A stretch of 64,000 bases of DNA from Acidobacteriota bacterium (GTDB lineage Bacteria > Acidobacteriota > Thermoanaerobaculia > UBA5066), in contig JAKOVQ010000001.1 in NCBI GenBank assembly GCA_029781975.1, positions 1 to 64,000 on the forward strand, in the 5' to 3' direction. Shown here in pieces: positions 42,084 through 50,070 of the stretch. Under the pieces are notes generated by a model. It had not been told where the DNA came from. It ran no database searches and saw only the letters and a program-made list of their open reading frames with translations. The translations under genes were made by a program, and so were the position numbers. Each line of letters begins with the position of its first letter. The stretch's first letter is position 1.

Positions 42084-43411
42084 CCGGCCCGCTGCTCCTG
42101 GCCGCCGCCCTCGTCTTCAAGGGGGCCACCGTCCACACCGCGGCCGCGCCGGCGATCGAGAACGGCGTCGTCGTCGTCGAGGAGGGGCGGATCGCCGCCG
42201 TCGGCGGGCCCGACACCCCGGTCCCCGACGGGGCCACGGTCGTCGACGTGACGGGCAAGCACCTCGCGCCCCCCTTCTTCGCGGCGGCCTCGCTCGTCGG
42301 CCTCGCGGAGATCGGCGCGGTCAAGGCCACGGTCGACGTGACCGAGGTGGGGACGATCAACCCCGAGGCCCGCCCCGACGTCGCCTTCAACCTCGACTCG
42401 GAGACGCTCCCGGTGGCGCGGGCCAACGGCGTCCTCTACGCGGCGCTGCTCCCGTCCGGCTCCGTCCTTCCCGGGTCGGTCTCCGTGATGGCGCTCGACG
42501 GGTGGACGCGCGAGGACGCCTGCGTCCGCTGCCCCGCCGCCGTCGCCCTCGAGTGGCCCCGGATGTCGATCGACCGCTCGCGCGGGGCCCGGCCGACCGC
42601 GAAGAAGCAGGAGAAGGCGCGGGACGAGGCGCTCGCGACGATCCGGAAGGCCTTCCAGGACGCCCGCGCCTTCCGCGCCGCGAAGGAGGCCGAGGGGAAG
42701 CCGGGCGTGCCGGCCCACGACGGCCTCGACTCCCTCGCCGCGCTCGTCCCCGTCCTCGAGGGGAAGCTCCCGCTCCTCGTGCGGGCCCGGACGAAGGCCG
42801 AGATCGACGCCTTCCTGAAGCTCCTCGACGGCGACCTCGCCTCCGAGAAGGTCCGCGCGATCCTGATCTCGGGCGAGGACGCCGTCCTCGCGGCTCCGGA
42901 GCTCGCGCGGCGGGGGATCCCGCTCGTCGTCGACGGGACCCTCGAGCTCCCCGAGCGGAGCGACGACCCCTACGACGCGGCGTTCACGCTGCCGCGCGAC
43001 GCGGCGGCCGCCGGCCTCCTCGTGGCGGTGACGGCCGGAAGCGGCCTCGACGGCGCCTGGGGAGCCCGCAACCTCCCGGACCACGCGGCGCGGGCCGCGG
43101 CCTACGGGCTCGACCGCCTCGAGGCGCTCCGCTCGATCACCCTCAACCCCGCCCGGATCTACGGCGTCGACGACCGGATCGGCTCGCTGGAAGCCGGGAA
43201 GGACGGTTCGCTCGCCGTCTGGAGCGGCGACCCGCTCGAGATCACCTCCCGCCTGGAGGCGCTCTACCTGAAGGGGCGAGAGGTCTCGCTGGAGAGCCGG
43301 CAGACGCGCCTGCGCGACCGCTATGCGGCGAGGCCCCGGCCGGCGGGCGCGAAGCCCGAGGCGCCCCCGGCGCCTGCGGCAGCCGCGGCTCCCTCCCCTT
43401 CGCCCCGCTGA
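42080..43411 (+). CDS. Amidohydrolase-like protein, apparently without metal ligands
   Basis: 443 residues from GTG 42080 (GTGA overlap). The N-terminus has a short hydrophobic signal, then the composite-domain strand pattern of amidohydrolases (FKGATVHTAAAPAIENGVVVVEEGRI). The position of HxH reads APPFFAAASLVG, so no first-metal histidines. The late LRSITLNPARIYGVDDRIGSLEAGKDGSLAVWSGDPLE is a typical family end. It is probably a structural partner of the preceding enzyme. The C-terminus is a Pro/Ala-rich tail. Confidence 0.78.
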   Translation: MTGPLLLAAALVFKGATVHTAAAPAIENGVVVVEEGRIAAVGGPDTPVPDGATVVDVTGKHLAPPFFAAASLVGLAEIGAVKATVDVTEVGTINPEARPDVAFNLDSETLPVARANGVLYAALLPSGSVLPGSVSVMALDGWTREDACVRCPAAVALEWPRMSIDRSRGARPTAKKQEKARDEALATIRKAFQDARAFRAAKEAEGKPGVPAHDGLDSLAALVPVLEGKLPLLVRARTKAEIDAFLKLLDGDLASEKVRAILISGEDAVLAAPELARRGIPLVVDGTLELPERSDDPYDAAFTLPRDAAAAGLLVAVTAGSGLDGAWGARNLPDHAARAAAYGLDRLEALRSITLNPARIYGVDDRIGSLEAGKDGSLAVWSGDPLEITSRLEALYLKGREVSLESRQTRLRDRYAARPRPAGAKPEAPPAPAAAAAPSPSPR

Positions 43412-43499
43412 CTCGCCTCGCCGACGCGGCGGGCGCGTGCCCCCCTCTCGCGCCGGGATTCGACCGGAGGGGCGCACCTCCCGCGGGGAGCGCGCCGCC

Positions 43500-43505
43500 T
43501 AGAAT
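43500..43505 (+). promoter_or_regulatory. -10-like TAGAAT upstream of the aldolase gene
   Basis: TAGAAT lies 76 nt before the ATG at 43582, within the 170-nt gap after the amidohydrolase pair. Confidence 0.4.
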
Positions 43506-43581
43506 GGGACGACGCGGGACAGGCGATGCGCGAGAGGTCGACGGACCCGGGCGCCGCCGGCGCAGAGAGGAGGTTCCCGAG

Positions 43582-44226
43582 ATGACGGACCTGCGAGCGG
43601 CCCTCGTCGCCGCGTGCCGCCGCCTGGACGGGCTCGGCTTCGTCGCCGCGACCGACGGCAACCTCTCCTGCCGCCTGGGCCCCGACCGCCTCCTCGTGAC
43701 GCCGTCCGGCCGCTCGAAAGGGGAGCTCGAGGCGAACGACCTCCTGGTGACCGACCTCGAGGGGCGCGTGGTGGAGGGGGACGGGCGCCCCTCCTCCGAG
43801 CTCCCGATGCACCTCTTCGTCTACCGGCGGCGGGACGACGTGGGGGCCGTCGTCCACGCCCATCCACCGGCGGCGAGCGGGTTCGCGGTCGCCGGGATCG
43901 ACTTGACCGAGCCGGTGATGCCCGAGATCGTCCTCACCGTCGGCCCGATCCCGCTGGCGCGGTACGCCACGCCGTCGACCGCCGACGTGCCGCGCTCCCT
44001 CGAGCCGCTGATCGACGGGCACCAGGCGTTCCTCCTCGAGAGCCACGGGGTCCTCTGCGTCGGCCGCCACCTGACGGAGGCCCTCCACCGGATGGAGAGG
44101 GTGGAGCACGTCGCCCGCGTCGACCTGGTCGCCCGGCTCCTCGGCAGGCCCCGCGCGCTGAGCGACGGCGAGGTGCTGGCGCTCTTCGACGCCGCCCGGG
44201 CGCTGCGCGGCGAGCGGGAGCCGTAG
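43582..44226 (+). CDS. Class II aldolase/adducin-family protein
   Basis: 214 residues, with GAGAGGAGG upstream of ATG 43582. Zinc-dependent family that includes fuculose-1-phosphate aldolase and ribulose-5-phosphate 4-epimerase. GNLSCRLG near 28-35 and TPSGRSKGEL form the phosphate site. SELPMHLFVYRRR holds the catalytic Glu, HAHPP the two zinc His and ESHGVLCVG the third. Full length for the family. The sugar substrate is not evident. Confidence 0.88.
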   Translation: MTDLRAALVAACRRLDGLGFVAATDGNLSCRLGPDRLLVTPSGRSKGELEANDLLVTDLEGRVVEGDGRPSSELPMHLFVYRRRDDVGAVVHAHPPAASGFAVAGIDLTEPVMPEIVLTVGPIPLARYATPSTADVPRSLEPLIDGHQAFLLESHGVLCVGRHLTEALHRMERVEHVARVDLVARLLGRPRALSDGEVLALFDAARALRGEREP

Positions 44227-44313
44227 GTCGCGGCAGGGACTATCCTAGGAGACGCCCCTGCGAGGGGACGGGCCCCTCCCGCCGGGTCCTCCCCCTCGCG
44301 GACGGGAGGCTCG

Positions 44314-45585
44314 ATGCACGACGCTTCCGCCCCGGCCGCCGACGCCATCGACCTGAACCAGGTCGCCCTCGCGCTCTCCGACGCGCTGGATCTCGTCGGG
44401 GTCGAGGTGGTGCAGCACGGCAAGCGGGTCGCCCTCCTCGCTGCCGGCGTCGCGCGGGGCCTCGGGCTTCCCGAGGACGACGTCTCGGACCTCTTCCTGG
44501 CCGCGCTCCTCCACGACTGCGGGGTCTCCTCGACGCGGGTCCACCAGCACCTCGTCGGCGAGCTCGACTGGGACGGGACGCCCGAGCACTGCGACGTCGG
44601 CGCCCGGCTCCTCTCGACCTTCGGCCCGTTCCGGCGCGTCTCCGAGATCGTGAGGCTCCACCACACGCGGTGGGACGCGCCGGCCCGGACGGCGGCCGAC
44701 CCGGCGACGGCCCGGCTCGCGAACGTCGTCTTCCTGGCGGACCGCGTCGACGCCTTCCTCCTCACCCGCCGGGGAGAGGACCCCCTCCTCGCCCGCGAGC
44801 CGGTCCGCCGGTCGATCGGGGAGCTCGGAGGGACCTACTTCTCGGAGGAGGTCGTCGACGCCTTCCAGAAGGTCGCGGTCGCTGAGGCCTACTGGCTCTC
44901 GCTCGAGCCCCATCACGTCGAGCGGGCGATCCTGAGGGAGTGCGCGCGGGCGCGCCCCCGCCCGGGCCCGCCCGCGGTCCTCCGCCAGCTCGCCGTCCTC
45001 TTCGCGCACGTCGTCGACGCCAAGAGCCCCTTCACCGCCGAGCACTCCGCCCGGGTCGCCCGGCTCGCCGCGCTCCTCGGCCGCCTCTCGGGGCTTCCCG
45101 CGGAGACCTGCGAGAAGCTGGAGGTCGCCGGGCTCCTCCACGACCTCGGGAAGCTCCGCGTCCCGGACGAGATCCTCGAGAAGCCGGCGCCCCTCGACGA
45201 GGCCGAGTTCGCGGCCGTGGAGAGGCACGCCTTCGAGACGTACCAGATCCTCAGCCGGATCCCGTCGCTCGCGGACGTGGCGGAGTGGGCGGGGATGCAC
45301 CACGAGGGGCTCCGCTCGACCGGGTACCCCTTCCGGCGCCTCGCGGAGGAGATCCCCGTACCGGCGCGGCTCCTCGCCATCGCCGACGTCTTCCAGGCCC
45401 TCGTCCAGCGCCGTCCCTACCGCGACCCGCTCCCGCCCGCCGACGTCCTGGGCCAGCTGCGGCGGTTCGTGGAGGCGGGGCAGCTCGACGGCGAGGGGGT
45501 GAAGCTGGTCGAGGCCAACTTCGTCGCCTGCTGGGAGGCCGCGACCGGCCGCGCCGGGGGCTTCGCTACACTCCGCGTCATGTAG
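44314..45585 (+). CDS. Tandem HD-domain protein (HD-GYP-like)
   Basis: 423 residues, with GGGAGG before ATG 44314. Two HD phosphohydrolase domains. The first (about 30-200) has HGKRVALLA, LLHDCGVS and LHHTRWD. The second (about 225-400) has EHSARVARLA, LLHDLGKLRVPDEIL and MHHEGLRSTGYPFRR, close to HHExxDGxGYP of HD-GYP c-di-GMP phosphodiesterases but with Arg-Ser in place of Asp-Gly. The last residues LRVM come from the integrated island: without it the frame would end in LRG. See the attachment site at 45559. Confidence 0.85.
   Translation: MHDASAPAADAIDLNQVALALSDALDLVGVEVVQHGKRVALLAAGVARGLGLPEDDVSDLFLAALLHDCGVSSTRVHQHLVGELDWDGTPEHCDVGARLLSTFGPFRRVSEIVRLHHTRWDAPARTAADPATARLANVVFLADRVDAFLLTRRGEDPLLAREPVRRSIGELGGTYFSEEVVDAFQKVAVAEAYWLSLEPHHVERAILRECARARPRPGPPAVLRQLAVLFAHVVDAKSPFTAEHSARVARLAALLGRLSGLPAETCEKLEVAGLLHDLGKLRVPDEILEKPAPLDEAEFAAVERHAFETYQILSRIPSLADVAEWAGMHHEGLRSTGYPFRRLAEEIPVPARLLAIADVFQALVQRRPYRDPLPPADVLGQLRRFVEAGQLDGEGVKLVEANFVACWEAATGRAGGFATLRVM
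45559..45577. other. attL: left 19-bp attachment repeat of the island
   Basis: GGCTTCGCTACACTCCGCG is repeated perfectly at 57841-57859. It lies in the last codons of the HD gene, eight bases before the stop TAG. The integrase stop begins 9 nt beyond its right edge. Confidence 0.88.
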
Positions 45586-46698
45586 CTAACCTCTGTTCTC
45601 GGAGATAGTTCCGGATTCGCGGTTGCGCCGGAATTGCGCCCGACCCGACTTTTCCACAGCCGCGAGGGTCCGGGCGACGTCCCGGAGGGCCTCCGGCTGG
45701 AGGTGGTAGTACCTCGAGGTCATGTCGGGCGACGTGTGCCCGAGCTGGCGCTGGATGAGCGGGAGGGCGGTCCCGGCCGCTGCGAGCCATGAGGCCGCCG
45801 TGTGCCTCAGCGCGTGAACCGAGAGGGAGCGCCGGAGGCCGGCGCGGTCCCGGGCCTCGTAGAAGCGACGCTGTACCTGGTTGTCCGTCCAGGGCCGCCC
45901 GTCGGCCCGGGTGAAGACGCGCCCGGCCGGCGTCCCGCGCGGCAGGGCCTCCAGGAGCTCCCCGAGAGGGAAGCGGGTCCCGTCCTCGTCGCGGAGGGGA
46001 AGCGTCTTTGGCCTGTCGTTCGTCTTCGCCTGGCGGAACGTGACGCGGCCGGCTTCGAGGTCGACGTCGGCCCACGTGAGGCGGACGACTTCATTGAGCC
46101 GGCACGCCGAATGTAGGAGCGCGGCGAGGATGGGACGCGCCTCCTCCTCGGCTGCGGCTTCGAGCGCGCTCCAGTCCGCCGGCGAGAGGAATTCGGTCCT
46201 CGAGCGCGGCGTCCGGAGCGGGCGGACGGCACCACGGGGGAGAGGGTCGACGTCGATCCGGCGGTCCCGGAGCGCGCCGAGGACGAGTTGCCGGACGAGC
46301 TGGAGCTCCAGGTTGACGGTCCGCGGCGCGGCGCCGTCGGCCGTCCGCTTCCGCTGGTAGTCCTCGAGGTGACGAGGACGGAGGGCGTCGAGGCGCATCC
46401 GGCCGAAGAACGGCGTCAGGTACGTCTTGAACTTCGCCCGGATCGCCTTCGTGGTCTTCGGGGTGAGCCGGTCGGCCGCCTCGCAGAAATCGGCCGCGAC
46501 CTCGTCGAAGCGAACCGACCCGACGAGGGGAGACGCGCGCCGGTCGGCCGCCTTCGCCGCGGCCCGCTTGTGGGCGCGGTCGGCCTCCTCCCAGGTCGTC
46601 CCCTTCGGGAAGGTCCGCTGCACGCGGCGCCCCAGCTTCGTCCCGTCGACGTAGAGCTGCATCCTCCACCGGCCGTCGGGGAGCTGCCGGAGGCTCAC
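45586..46698 (-). CDS. int: Tyrosine-family site-specific integrase
   Basis: 370 residues from GTG 46698, sharing GTGA with the upstream small gene. An arm-binding N-terminus (WRMQLYVDGTKLGRRVQRTF) and a core-binding SAM-like domain (about 60-160) are followed by the catalytic domain with Arg200 (HSACRLNE), His295 and Arg298 (HALRHT), His321 (LGHTS) and the nucleophile Tyr at 330 or 331 (SRYYHL). All catalytic residues are present. It ends beside the attL core, the usual place for an island integrase. Confidence 0.95.
   Translation of the reverse strand: MSLRQLPDGRWRMQLYVDGTKLGRRVQRTFPKGTTWEEADRAHKRAAAKAADRRASPLVGSVRFDEVAADFCEAADRLTPKTTKAIRAKFKTYLTPFFGRMRLDALRPRHLEDYQRKRTADGAAPRTVNLELQLVRQLVLGALRDRRIDVDPLPRGAVRPLRTPRSRTEFLSPADWSALEAAAEEEARPILAALLHSACRLNEVVRLTWADVDLEAGRVTFRQAKTNDRPKTLPLRDEDGTRFPLGELLEALPRGTPAGRVFTRADGRPWTDNQVQRRFYEARDRAGLRRSLSVHALRHTAASWLAAAGTALPLIQRQLGHTSPDMTSRYYHLQPEALRDVARTLAAVEKSGRAQFRRNRESGTISENRG
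45621..45643. repeat. Left arm-type repeat
   Basis: GGTTGCGCCGGAATTGCGCC plus three bases; 20 of 23 positions match 57731-57753 in the same orientation. It contains TTGCGCC twice, 11 bp apart. It lies inside the 3' codons of the integrase gene. Probable integrase arm or Xis binding site. Confidence 0.6.
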
Positions 46699-46946
46699 TT
46701 CCTCGGGTCCTCCCCGCGGAGGAGGTTCTCGACGAGCATCAGGACCCGGACGATGTACGAGTTGAGCGTTAGCCCGAATGACTCCGCAGTCGCTCGGACT
46801 GCGTCCTTCTCGAGCGGAGAGAGGTAGAGGCTCACCCTCTCCGTCTTTCCAAACGCCTCCTCGATTCGCTCGGGAGGCAGTTTGCGGAGGAGCTCGGCGA
46901 GCTGGTCGAGCTGTTCAGAGTGCTTCTGGCTCAAAGGAACCCTCAC
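46695..46946 (-). CDS. Small DNA-binding-like protein (possible ribbon-helix-helix)
   Basis: 83 residues from GTG 46946. CTG 46955, overlapping the serine recombinase stop, is an alternative. The central stretch ERVSLYLSPLEKDAVRATAES followed by LTLNSYIVRVLMLVENLL looks like a ribbon-helix-helix (strand, helix, helix). The N-terminal part is a Leu-rich helix. It lies between the two recombinase genes with overlaps on both sides and may control them. Family assignment is tentative. Confidence 0.55.
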   Translation of the reverse strand: MRVPLSQKHSEQLDQLAELLRKLPPERIEEAFGKTERVSLYLSPLEKDAVRATAESFGLTLNSYIVRVLMLVENLLRGEDPRK

Positions 46947-46951
46947 GCGTG

Positions 46952-47659
46952 TCAGGCGGCCGCCGCGAGCTTCTCGGTGCGGCGAATGGTCATGAGGACG
47001 ACGTTTGACGGCCATACGTGGGAGCCATTCTGACGCCGGATCTGACGTCGTTCCAGTTCGCCGGCGATAGCCCTCAGCGAGAGCCCATCCGCCCTCATCC
47101 TTATCATGAGGCGAATCGCGGCCTGCTCTTCCTCGACGGCGACTAGCTGACTGCCCTCCAAGCGGTAGCCGTAGGGGATCTTCCCGGAGATCCGGAGGCC
47201 CTGCCGACGCTTGAACGCAAGGGCCGAGGTCGTCCTCTCCGAGACGAGGTCCCTCTCGAACTCGGCGAGGACCGCGAGCATCCGGAACACCATCTTGCCC
47301 GCGGCCGACGTCGTGTCGATCGCCTCGGAGAGGGAGACGAGGTCGGCGCCGGCCTTCTCGAGCCGCTCGGCGATCGCGAGGGCGTCCCGGGTCGACCGGG
47401 CGACCCTCGAGAGGGAGTAGACGACGAGGGGGGCCCGGCGGCGGCAGACGTCGGAGAGGGCCGCCTGGAGCCCCGGGCGGTTGTCAGCGCGCCCGCCAGA
47501 CAACCCCGCGTCGACGTGCACGGCGGCGAGCTCGAGGCCCTGAGCGGCCGCCCACGCGCGAATGCGGGCCTCCTGCGCCTCCAGGGAGACACCCTCGGAC
47601 GCCTGGCGCTCGGTGCTGACCCTGACGTACCCGACGGCAATCTTAACGGTGCTTTTCAT
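46952..47659 (-). CDS. Serine recombinase (resolvase/invertase type)
   Basis: 235 residues from ATG 47659, behind a good promoter. The catalytic domain starts VGYVRVSTERQ with nucleophile Ser15, then YSLSRVARSTRDALA (Arg motif) and AEFERDLVSERT. The C-terminal 80 residues (GLRISGKIPYGYRLEG, then an HTH near the end) form a short recombinase domain, so it is a resolvase-size protein, not a large phage integrase. Its substrate site may be the 28-bp repeat 190 bp upstream. Confidence 0.9.
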   Translation of the reverse strand: MKSTVKIAVGYVRVSTERQASEGVSLEAQEARIRAWAAAQGLELAAVHVDAGLSGGRADNRPGLQAALSDVCRRRAPLVVYSLSRVARSTRDALAIAERLEKAGADLVSLSEAIDTTSAAGKMVFRMLAVLAEFERDLVSERTTSALAFKRRQGLRISGKIPYGYRLEGSQLVAVEEEQAAIRLMIRMRADGLSLRAIAGELERRQIRRQNGSHVWPSNVVLMTIRRTEKLAAAA

Positions 47660-47666
47660 AACGTAA

Positions 47667-47695
47667 AATATGACGCTGTCACTGCTCGGTGTCAA
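47667..47695 (-). promoter_or_regulatory. Promoter of the serine recombinase/int operon
   Basis: TTGACA (perfect -35, 47690-47695) and CATATT (47667-47672) are 17 bp apart on the minus strand, and TATTTT is available two bases later. AT-rich for this genome. It drives the leftward recombinase genes. Confidence 0.75.
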
Positions 47696-47848
47696 GGCCC
47701 CCTCTTCGATGTTCATGACCGCTCGGTTGCTACCCCCCCTCGCGCGAGCTCCGGGGGGGGTCTCGAAACCGCCCGGAACCGTTTCGGCCCGTACCCTCCA
47801 CGGGCCTCTCGGGCCCCGGTGCCGCCGAGTCGTTCCGAAGTGGGCCTA

Positions 47849-47876
47849 GACGCCATAAACGCGGTTGACGCGGAAA
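47849..47876. repeat. 28-bp direct repeat, left copy
   Basis: Perfectly identical to 53311-53338. Key part: ATAAACGCGGTTGACGCGG. It lies about 190 bp upstream of the serine recombinase start. Confidence 0.75.
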
Positions 47877-48018
47877 AGCCCCCACAAGGGGGGGGCGCAC
47901 TGGCGCGTTTTTCGTAAGTGCGACGCAAGTTCGCTTGTTCCTGCCCGCCCACCCGGCCGAAGGGACGGCCGACCCGAAGCGGGTCAAGCGGCGTACAGTT
48001 CCCCCCGCGGAGGTCCCC

Positions 48019-48594
48019 ATGAGACGAGCCGCTCTCCTCCTGGCCGTCGCCTTCCTGGTCTTACCCGCCTCGGCCGACGAAGTCGTGATGAAGGACGGCA
48101 CGGTCGCGTGCCTCGCGAAGCCCTACACGACGAAAGGGGCCCTCGCGGTGTTCACCCTCTGCGACGGCCGTCTCGTCTCGTTCCCTCTCGCACAGGTCGA
48201 CCTCGAGAGGACCGCCCAGCTCAAGCGCGACCCGAGCTCGGTGAAGGCGTCCTCGCGCCTCGGCTATCCGCCGCCGGCGCCGGTCTACCGTCCGTCGGAG
48301 GACCGCCGCGAAGGGGCCTCCCCCCTCGCCGCCGCCGGCGCCGCGAGCTCGCCGAGGCCGAAAGGGACGCCGAGGGCGATCACGCTCCAAGGCTCAGCGC
48401 CCGCGCCGGCCGAGCCGAGCGCGTACTACGCGCCGAGTGCTGGTTCCGCCTCGGGCGGCGGAGCCCCGAAGACGGTGCACGTCTCGGGCTACACGCGTTC
48501 GGACGGCAAGTACGTGCAGGGCTACGACCGGAGCGCGCCCCACAGCGGGGGCCATTCCTCGAGTTCGGGCGGGCGCGGCGGCGGGAAGCACTGA
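48019..48594 (+). CDS. Secreted low-complexity protein, island cargo
   Basis: 191 residues from ATG 48019, with GCGGAGG 4 nt upstream and TACAGT further up. A signal peptide (about 1-19, ending PASA) is followed by a small beta-rich module (KDGTVACLAKPYTTKG), a Pro/Ser/Ala linker and a C-terminal motif VHVSGYTRSDGKYVQGYDRS like the short repeats in various bacterial surface proteins. It ends in Gly/Ser/His. Function unknown. Confidence 0.65.
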   Translation: MRRAALLLAVAFLVLPASADEVVMKDGTVACLAKPYTTKGALAVFTLCDGRLVSFPLAQVDLERTAQLKRDPSSVKASSRLGYPPPAPVYRPSEDRREGASPLAAAGAASSPRPKGTPRAITLQGSAPAPAEPSAYYAPSAGSASGGGAPKTVHVSGYTRSDGKYVQGYDRSAPHSGGHSSSSGGRGGGKH

Positions 48595-48731
48595 AGTCCC
48601 ATGGAGCTATCCGATGCGGAAGGGAACCGGGCAACGTGAATCCCGGAAGGCCCTTTGACCGTAATAGAGGACGTGCGGGGCGCTCGGCCCTGGGAACCCA
48701 TTTCACTCGAGTGGGGGAGTTTGCCTCGCCG

Positions 48732-48759
48732 TTTACGATTTTCGCGGCTTGAATAGTAT
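48732..48759 (+). promoter_or_regulatory. Promoter of the DUF2335 cargo pair
   Basis: TTTACG (48732-48737) and TAGTAT (48754-48759), 16 bp apart, in an AT-rich patch 67 nt before the ATG at 48827. Confidence 0.55.
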
Positions 48760-48826
48760 CCTCGGGCAGAGAGGTCCCGCCGTCACAGATTGGCGGGGCC
48801 AGGAGAAGGGATCAGGGGGGACCAGC

Positions 48827-49078
48827 ATGGACGAATTCGTCTTCGCAGCGCGCGAGGTCAGCTCGGATTTCCTCGTCGCGCGCCCCTCCGGACGCTCGGG
48901 CCTTGCGAGACTCCTCGACCTCTTTGCCGGGTTCGACGGGTACAACACGAGCCGGGACGGGGTTGCAGCCGACGGGAAGGCGATGCGTGCTGACTGGCTT
49001 GTCATCGGGCAGGATCTTAAGGTCGCCGTCTCGCGCTTCCGTGCCGATCATCCGAGCGTCGCTGGGTCGGAGCGGTAG
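48827..49078 (+). CDS. Hypothetical 83-aa island protein
   Basis: Starts MDEFVFAAREVSSDF and has GLARLLDLFAGFDGYNTSRDG and a closing WLVIGQDLKVAVSRF helix. No family recognised. G-rich sequence GGGGGGA lies before the ATG. Codon use is less GC-biased than in chromosomal genes. The stop TAG is followed at once by the TTG start of the DUF2335 gene, so the two form a unit. Confidence 0.55.
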   Translation: MDEFVFAAREVSSDFLVARPSGRSGLARLLDLFAGFDGYNTSRDGVAADGKAMRADWLVIGQDLKVAVSRFRADHPSVAGSER

Positions 49079-49567
49079 TTGGCGCGCCACGAGCGGCCAG
49101 GGTCTGGACAGCATCAGGCTCTTACTGCACGCGGCACCGAGGACCGAAACGGAAGCAAGGTCGAGCTCGCCTTCCACAAGGGCCCGCTACCTCCAGCGGA
49201 GCAGATAGAACGGTACGCGGCCGTCTATCCCGACGCGCCGAGGATCATCTTCCAGGCATTCGAGTCACAGGTTGCCCATCGGCAGAACCTAGAGCGAACG
49301 GTGATCGAGAGCAATGCTCGCGCACAGGAGCGTGCTCCGATCATCGGCGGGATCCTGGCCGGGCTCGTTATGATCGGCGGCTTCCTCGTCGTCCTCCTGA
49401 ACAAGGACCCGTGGGGATACGCGGCGATCCTTACGGCTGGCGCCGGCCTTGTCGGGACTGCGATCTGGATGAGGAAGGAGCAGGCGAAGGAACGCCGCGA
49501 GAAGGAAGAGGCGCTCGCCCGCTCCGAGGCTGAGCGCCAAGAGCCTCAGCCCAAGCGATTGCCCTGA
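49079..49567 (+). CDS. DUF2335-family membrane protein
   Basis: 162 residues, starting at TTG immediately after the previous stop. The family signature is clear: FHKGPLPPAEQIERYAAVYP followed by FQAFESQVAHRQNLE (HxGPLPxPExLxxYexxxP). Two transmembrane segments lie at about 97-113 and 118-136, and the cytosolic tail is Glu/Lys/Arg-rich. The molecular role of DUF2335 is unknown. Its place as mobile cargo next to a small partner suggests a selfish or protective function, which is inference. Confidence 0.8.
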   Translation: MARHERPGSGQHQALTARGTEDRNGSKVELAFHKGPLPPAEQIERYAAVYPDAPRIIFQAFESQVAHRQNLERTVIESNARAQERAPIIGGILAGLVMIGGFLVVLLNKDPWGYAAILTAGAGLVGTAIWMRKEQAKERREKEEALARSEAERQEPQPKRLP

Positions 49568-49587
49568 GCTTCGCCTGACGCAATGGG

Positions 49588-49611
49588 CGTTCACGACCGT
49601 GCCCTCGTGAA
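49588..49611. terminator. Hairpin between convergent cargo genes
   Basis: GTTCACGA and TCGTGAAC (8 bp, loop of 8) sit between the plus-strand stop at 49567 and the minus-strand stop at 49652. No T-run. Candidate two-way terminator. Confidence 0.45.
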
Positions 49612-49651
49612 CAGCCGAGAGGGCGCAAGTCCCCTCGAACTAGCCGAACAC

Positions 49652-49924
49652 TCAACCGGGCACGAAGTGACTCTCCGCTTGCACCCGGATCGTGGAGAAC
49701 GAATACACGAAGTCGCCGATAGAGACCTCGGCCCACTCCTCCCGTTCGATGCGGGGGCGCTGCTCGCTCGCGATCCTCGCCTCCATCTCCGTCTGGACGG
49801 GCCCGGGGAGCCGATGACCGGGTCCGAGGAAGAGCTGAGTCAGCTTTCCATCCCTTACTCGCAGGGCGAGTGTCGGCGACCACTCTTCACTCTCCACGGT
49901 GCGGAACCTCACGAAGGCGTACAT
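49652..49924 (-). CDS. Hypothetical 90-aa island protein
   Basis: ATG 49924 has GAGGAGGT 5 nt upstream, better than the two upstream in-frame ATGs. The sequence MYAFVRFRTVESEEWSPTL suggests a small alpha/beta protein with strands at both ends and a charged middle (ARIASEQRPRIEREEW). No family recognised. It converges with the DUF2335 gene. Confidence 0.5.
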   Translation of the reverse strand: MYAFVRFRTVESEEWSPTLALRVRDGKLTQLFLGPGHRLPGPVQTEMEARIASEQRPRIEREEWAEVSIGDFVYSFSTIRVQAESHFVPG

Positions 49925-50038
49925 GCGGACCTCCTCTTGGGCCATGACCAACCGTTCCACCGAGAATAGGTCCATCCTCGCCTCCCAGCCCGTCGCCCGC
50001 GGCCTTGCAGGGCGGGCCGCTACGTTACGAAACTCGGA

Positions 50039-50061
50039 CGAAACGATCCGGAATCGTTTCG
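50039..50061 (-). terminator. Hairpin after the island sigma gene
   Basis: A perfect 9-bp stem CGAAACGAT / ATCGTTTCG with loop CCGGA, 10 nt past the stop of the sigma-like gene on the minus strand. Less GC-rich than its surroundings, which makes chance less likely. Confidence 0.5.
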
Positions 50062-50070
50062 AAACGCCCG

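Larger units (their letters stand above)
47660..48018. other. 359-nt gene-free stretch: divergent promoters and a 28-bp repeat
   Basis: Holds the serine recombinase promoter (47667-47695), the left copy of the 28-bp direct repeat (47849-47876), a C-run/G-run hairpin (CCCCC ACAA GGGGG near 47880-47893), GCGCGTTTTTCG near 47904-47915, and a TACAGT box before the gene at 48019. Short ORFs across it are not supported. Confidence 0.6.

Noticed and set aside
47713-47952. 79-codon minus ORF containing SASTAFMAS
   Set aside because: The shared peptide comes from the 28-bp DNA repeat; no ribosome site and it overlaps the recombinase promoter.
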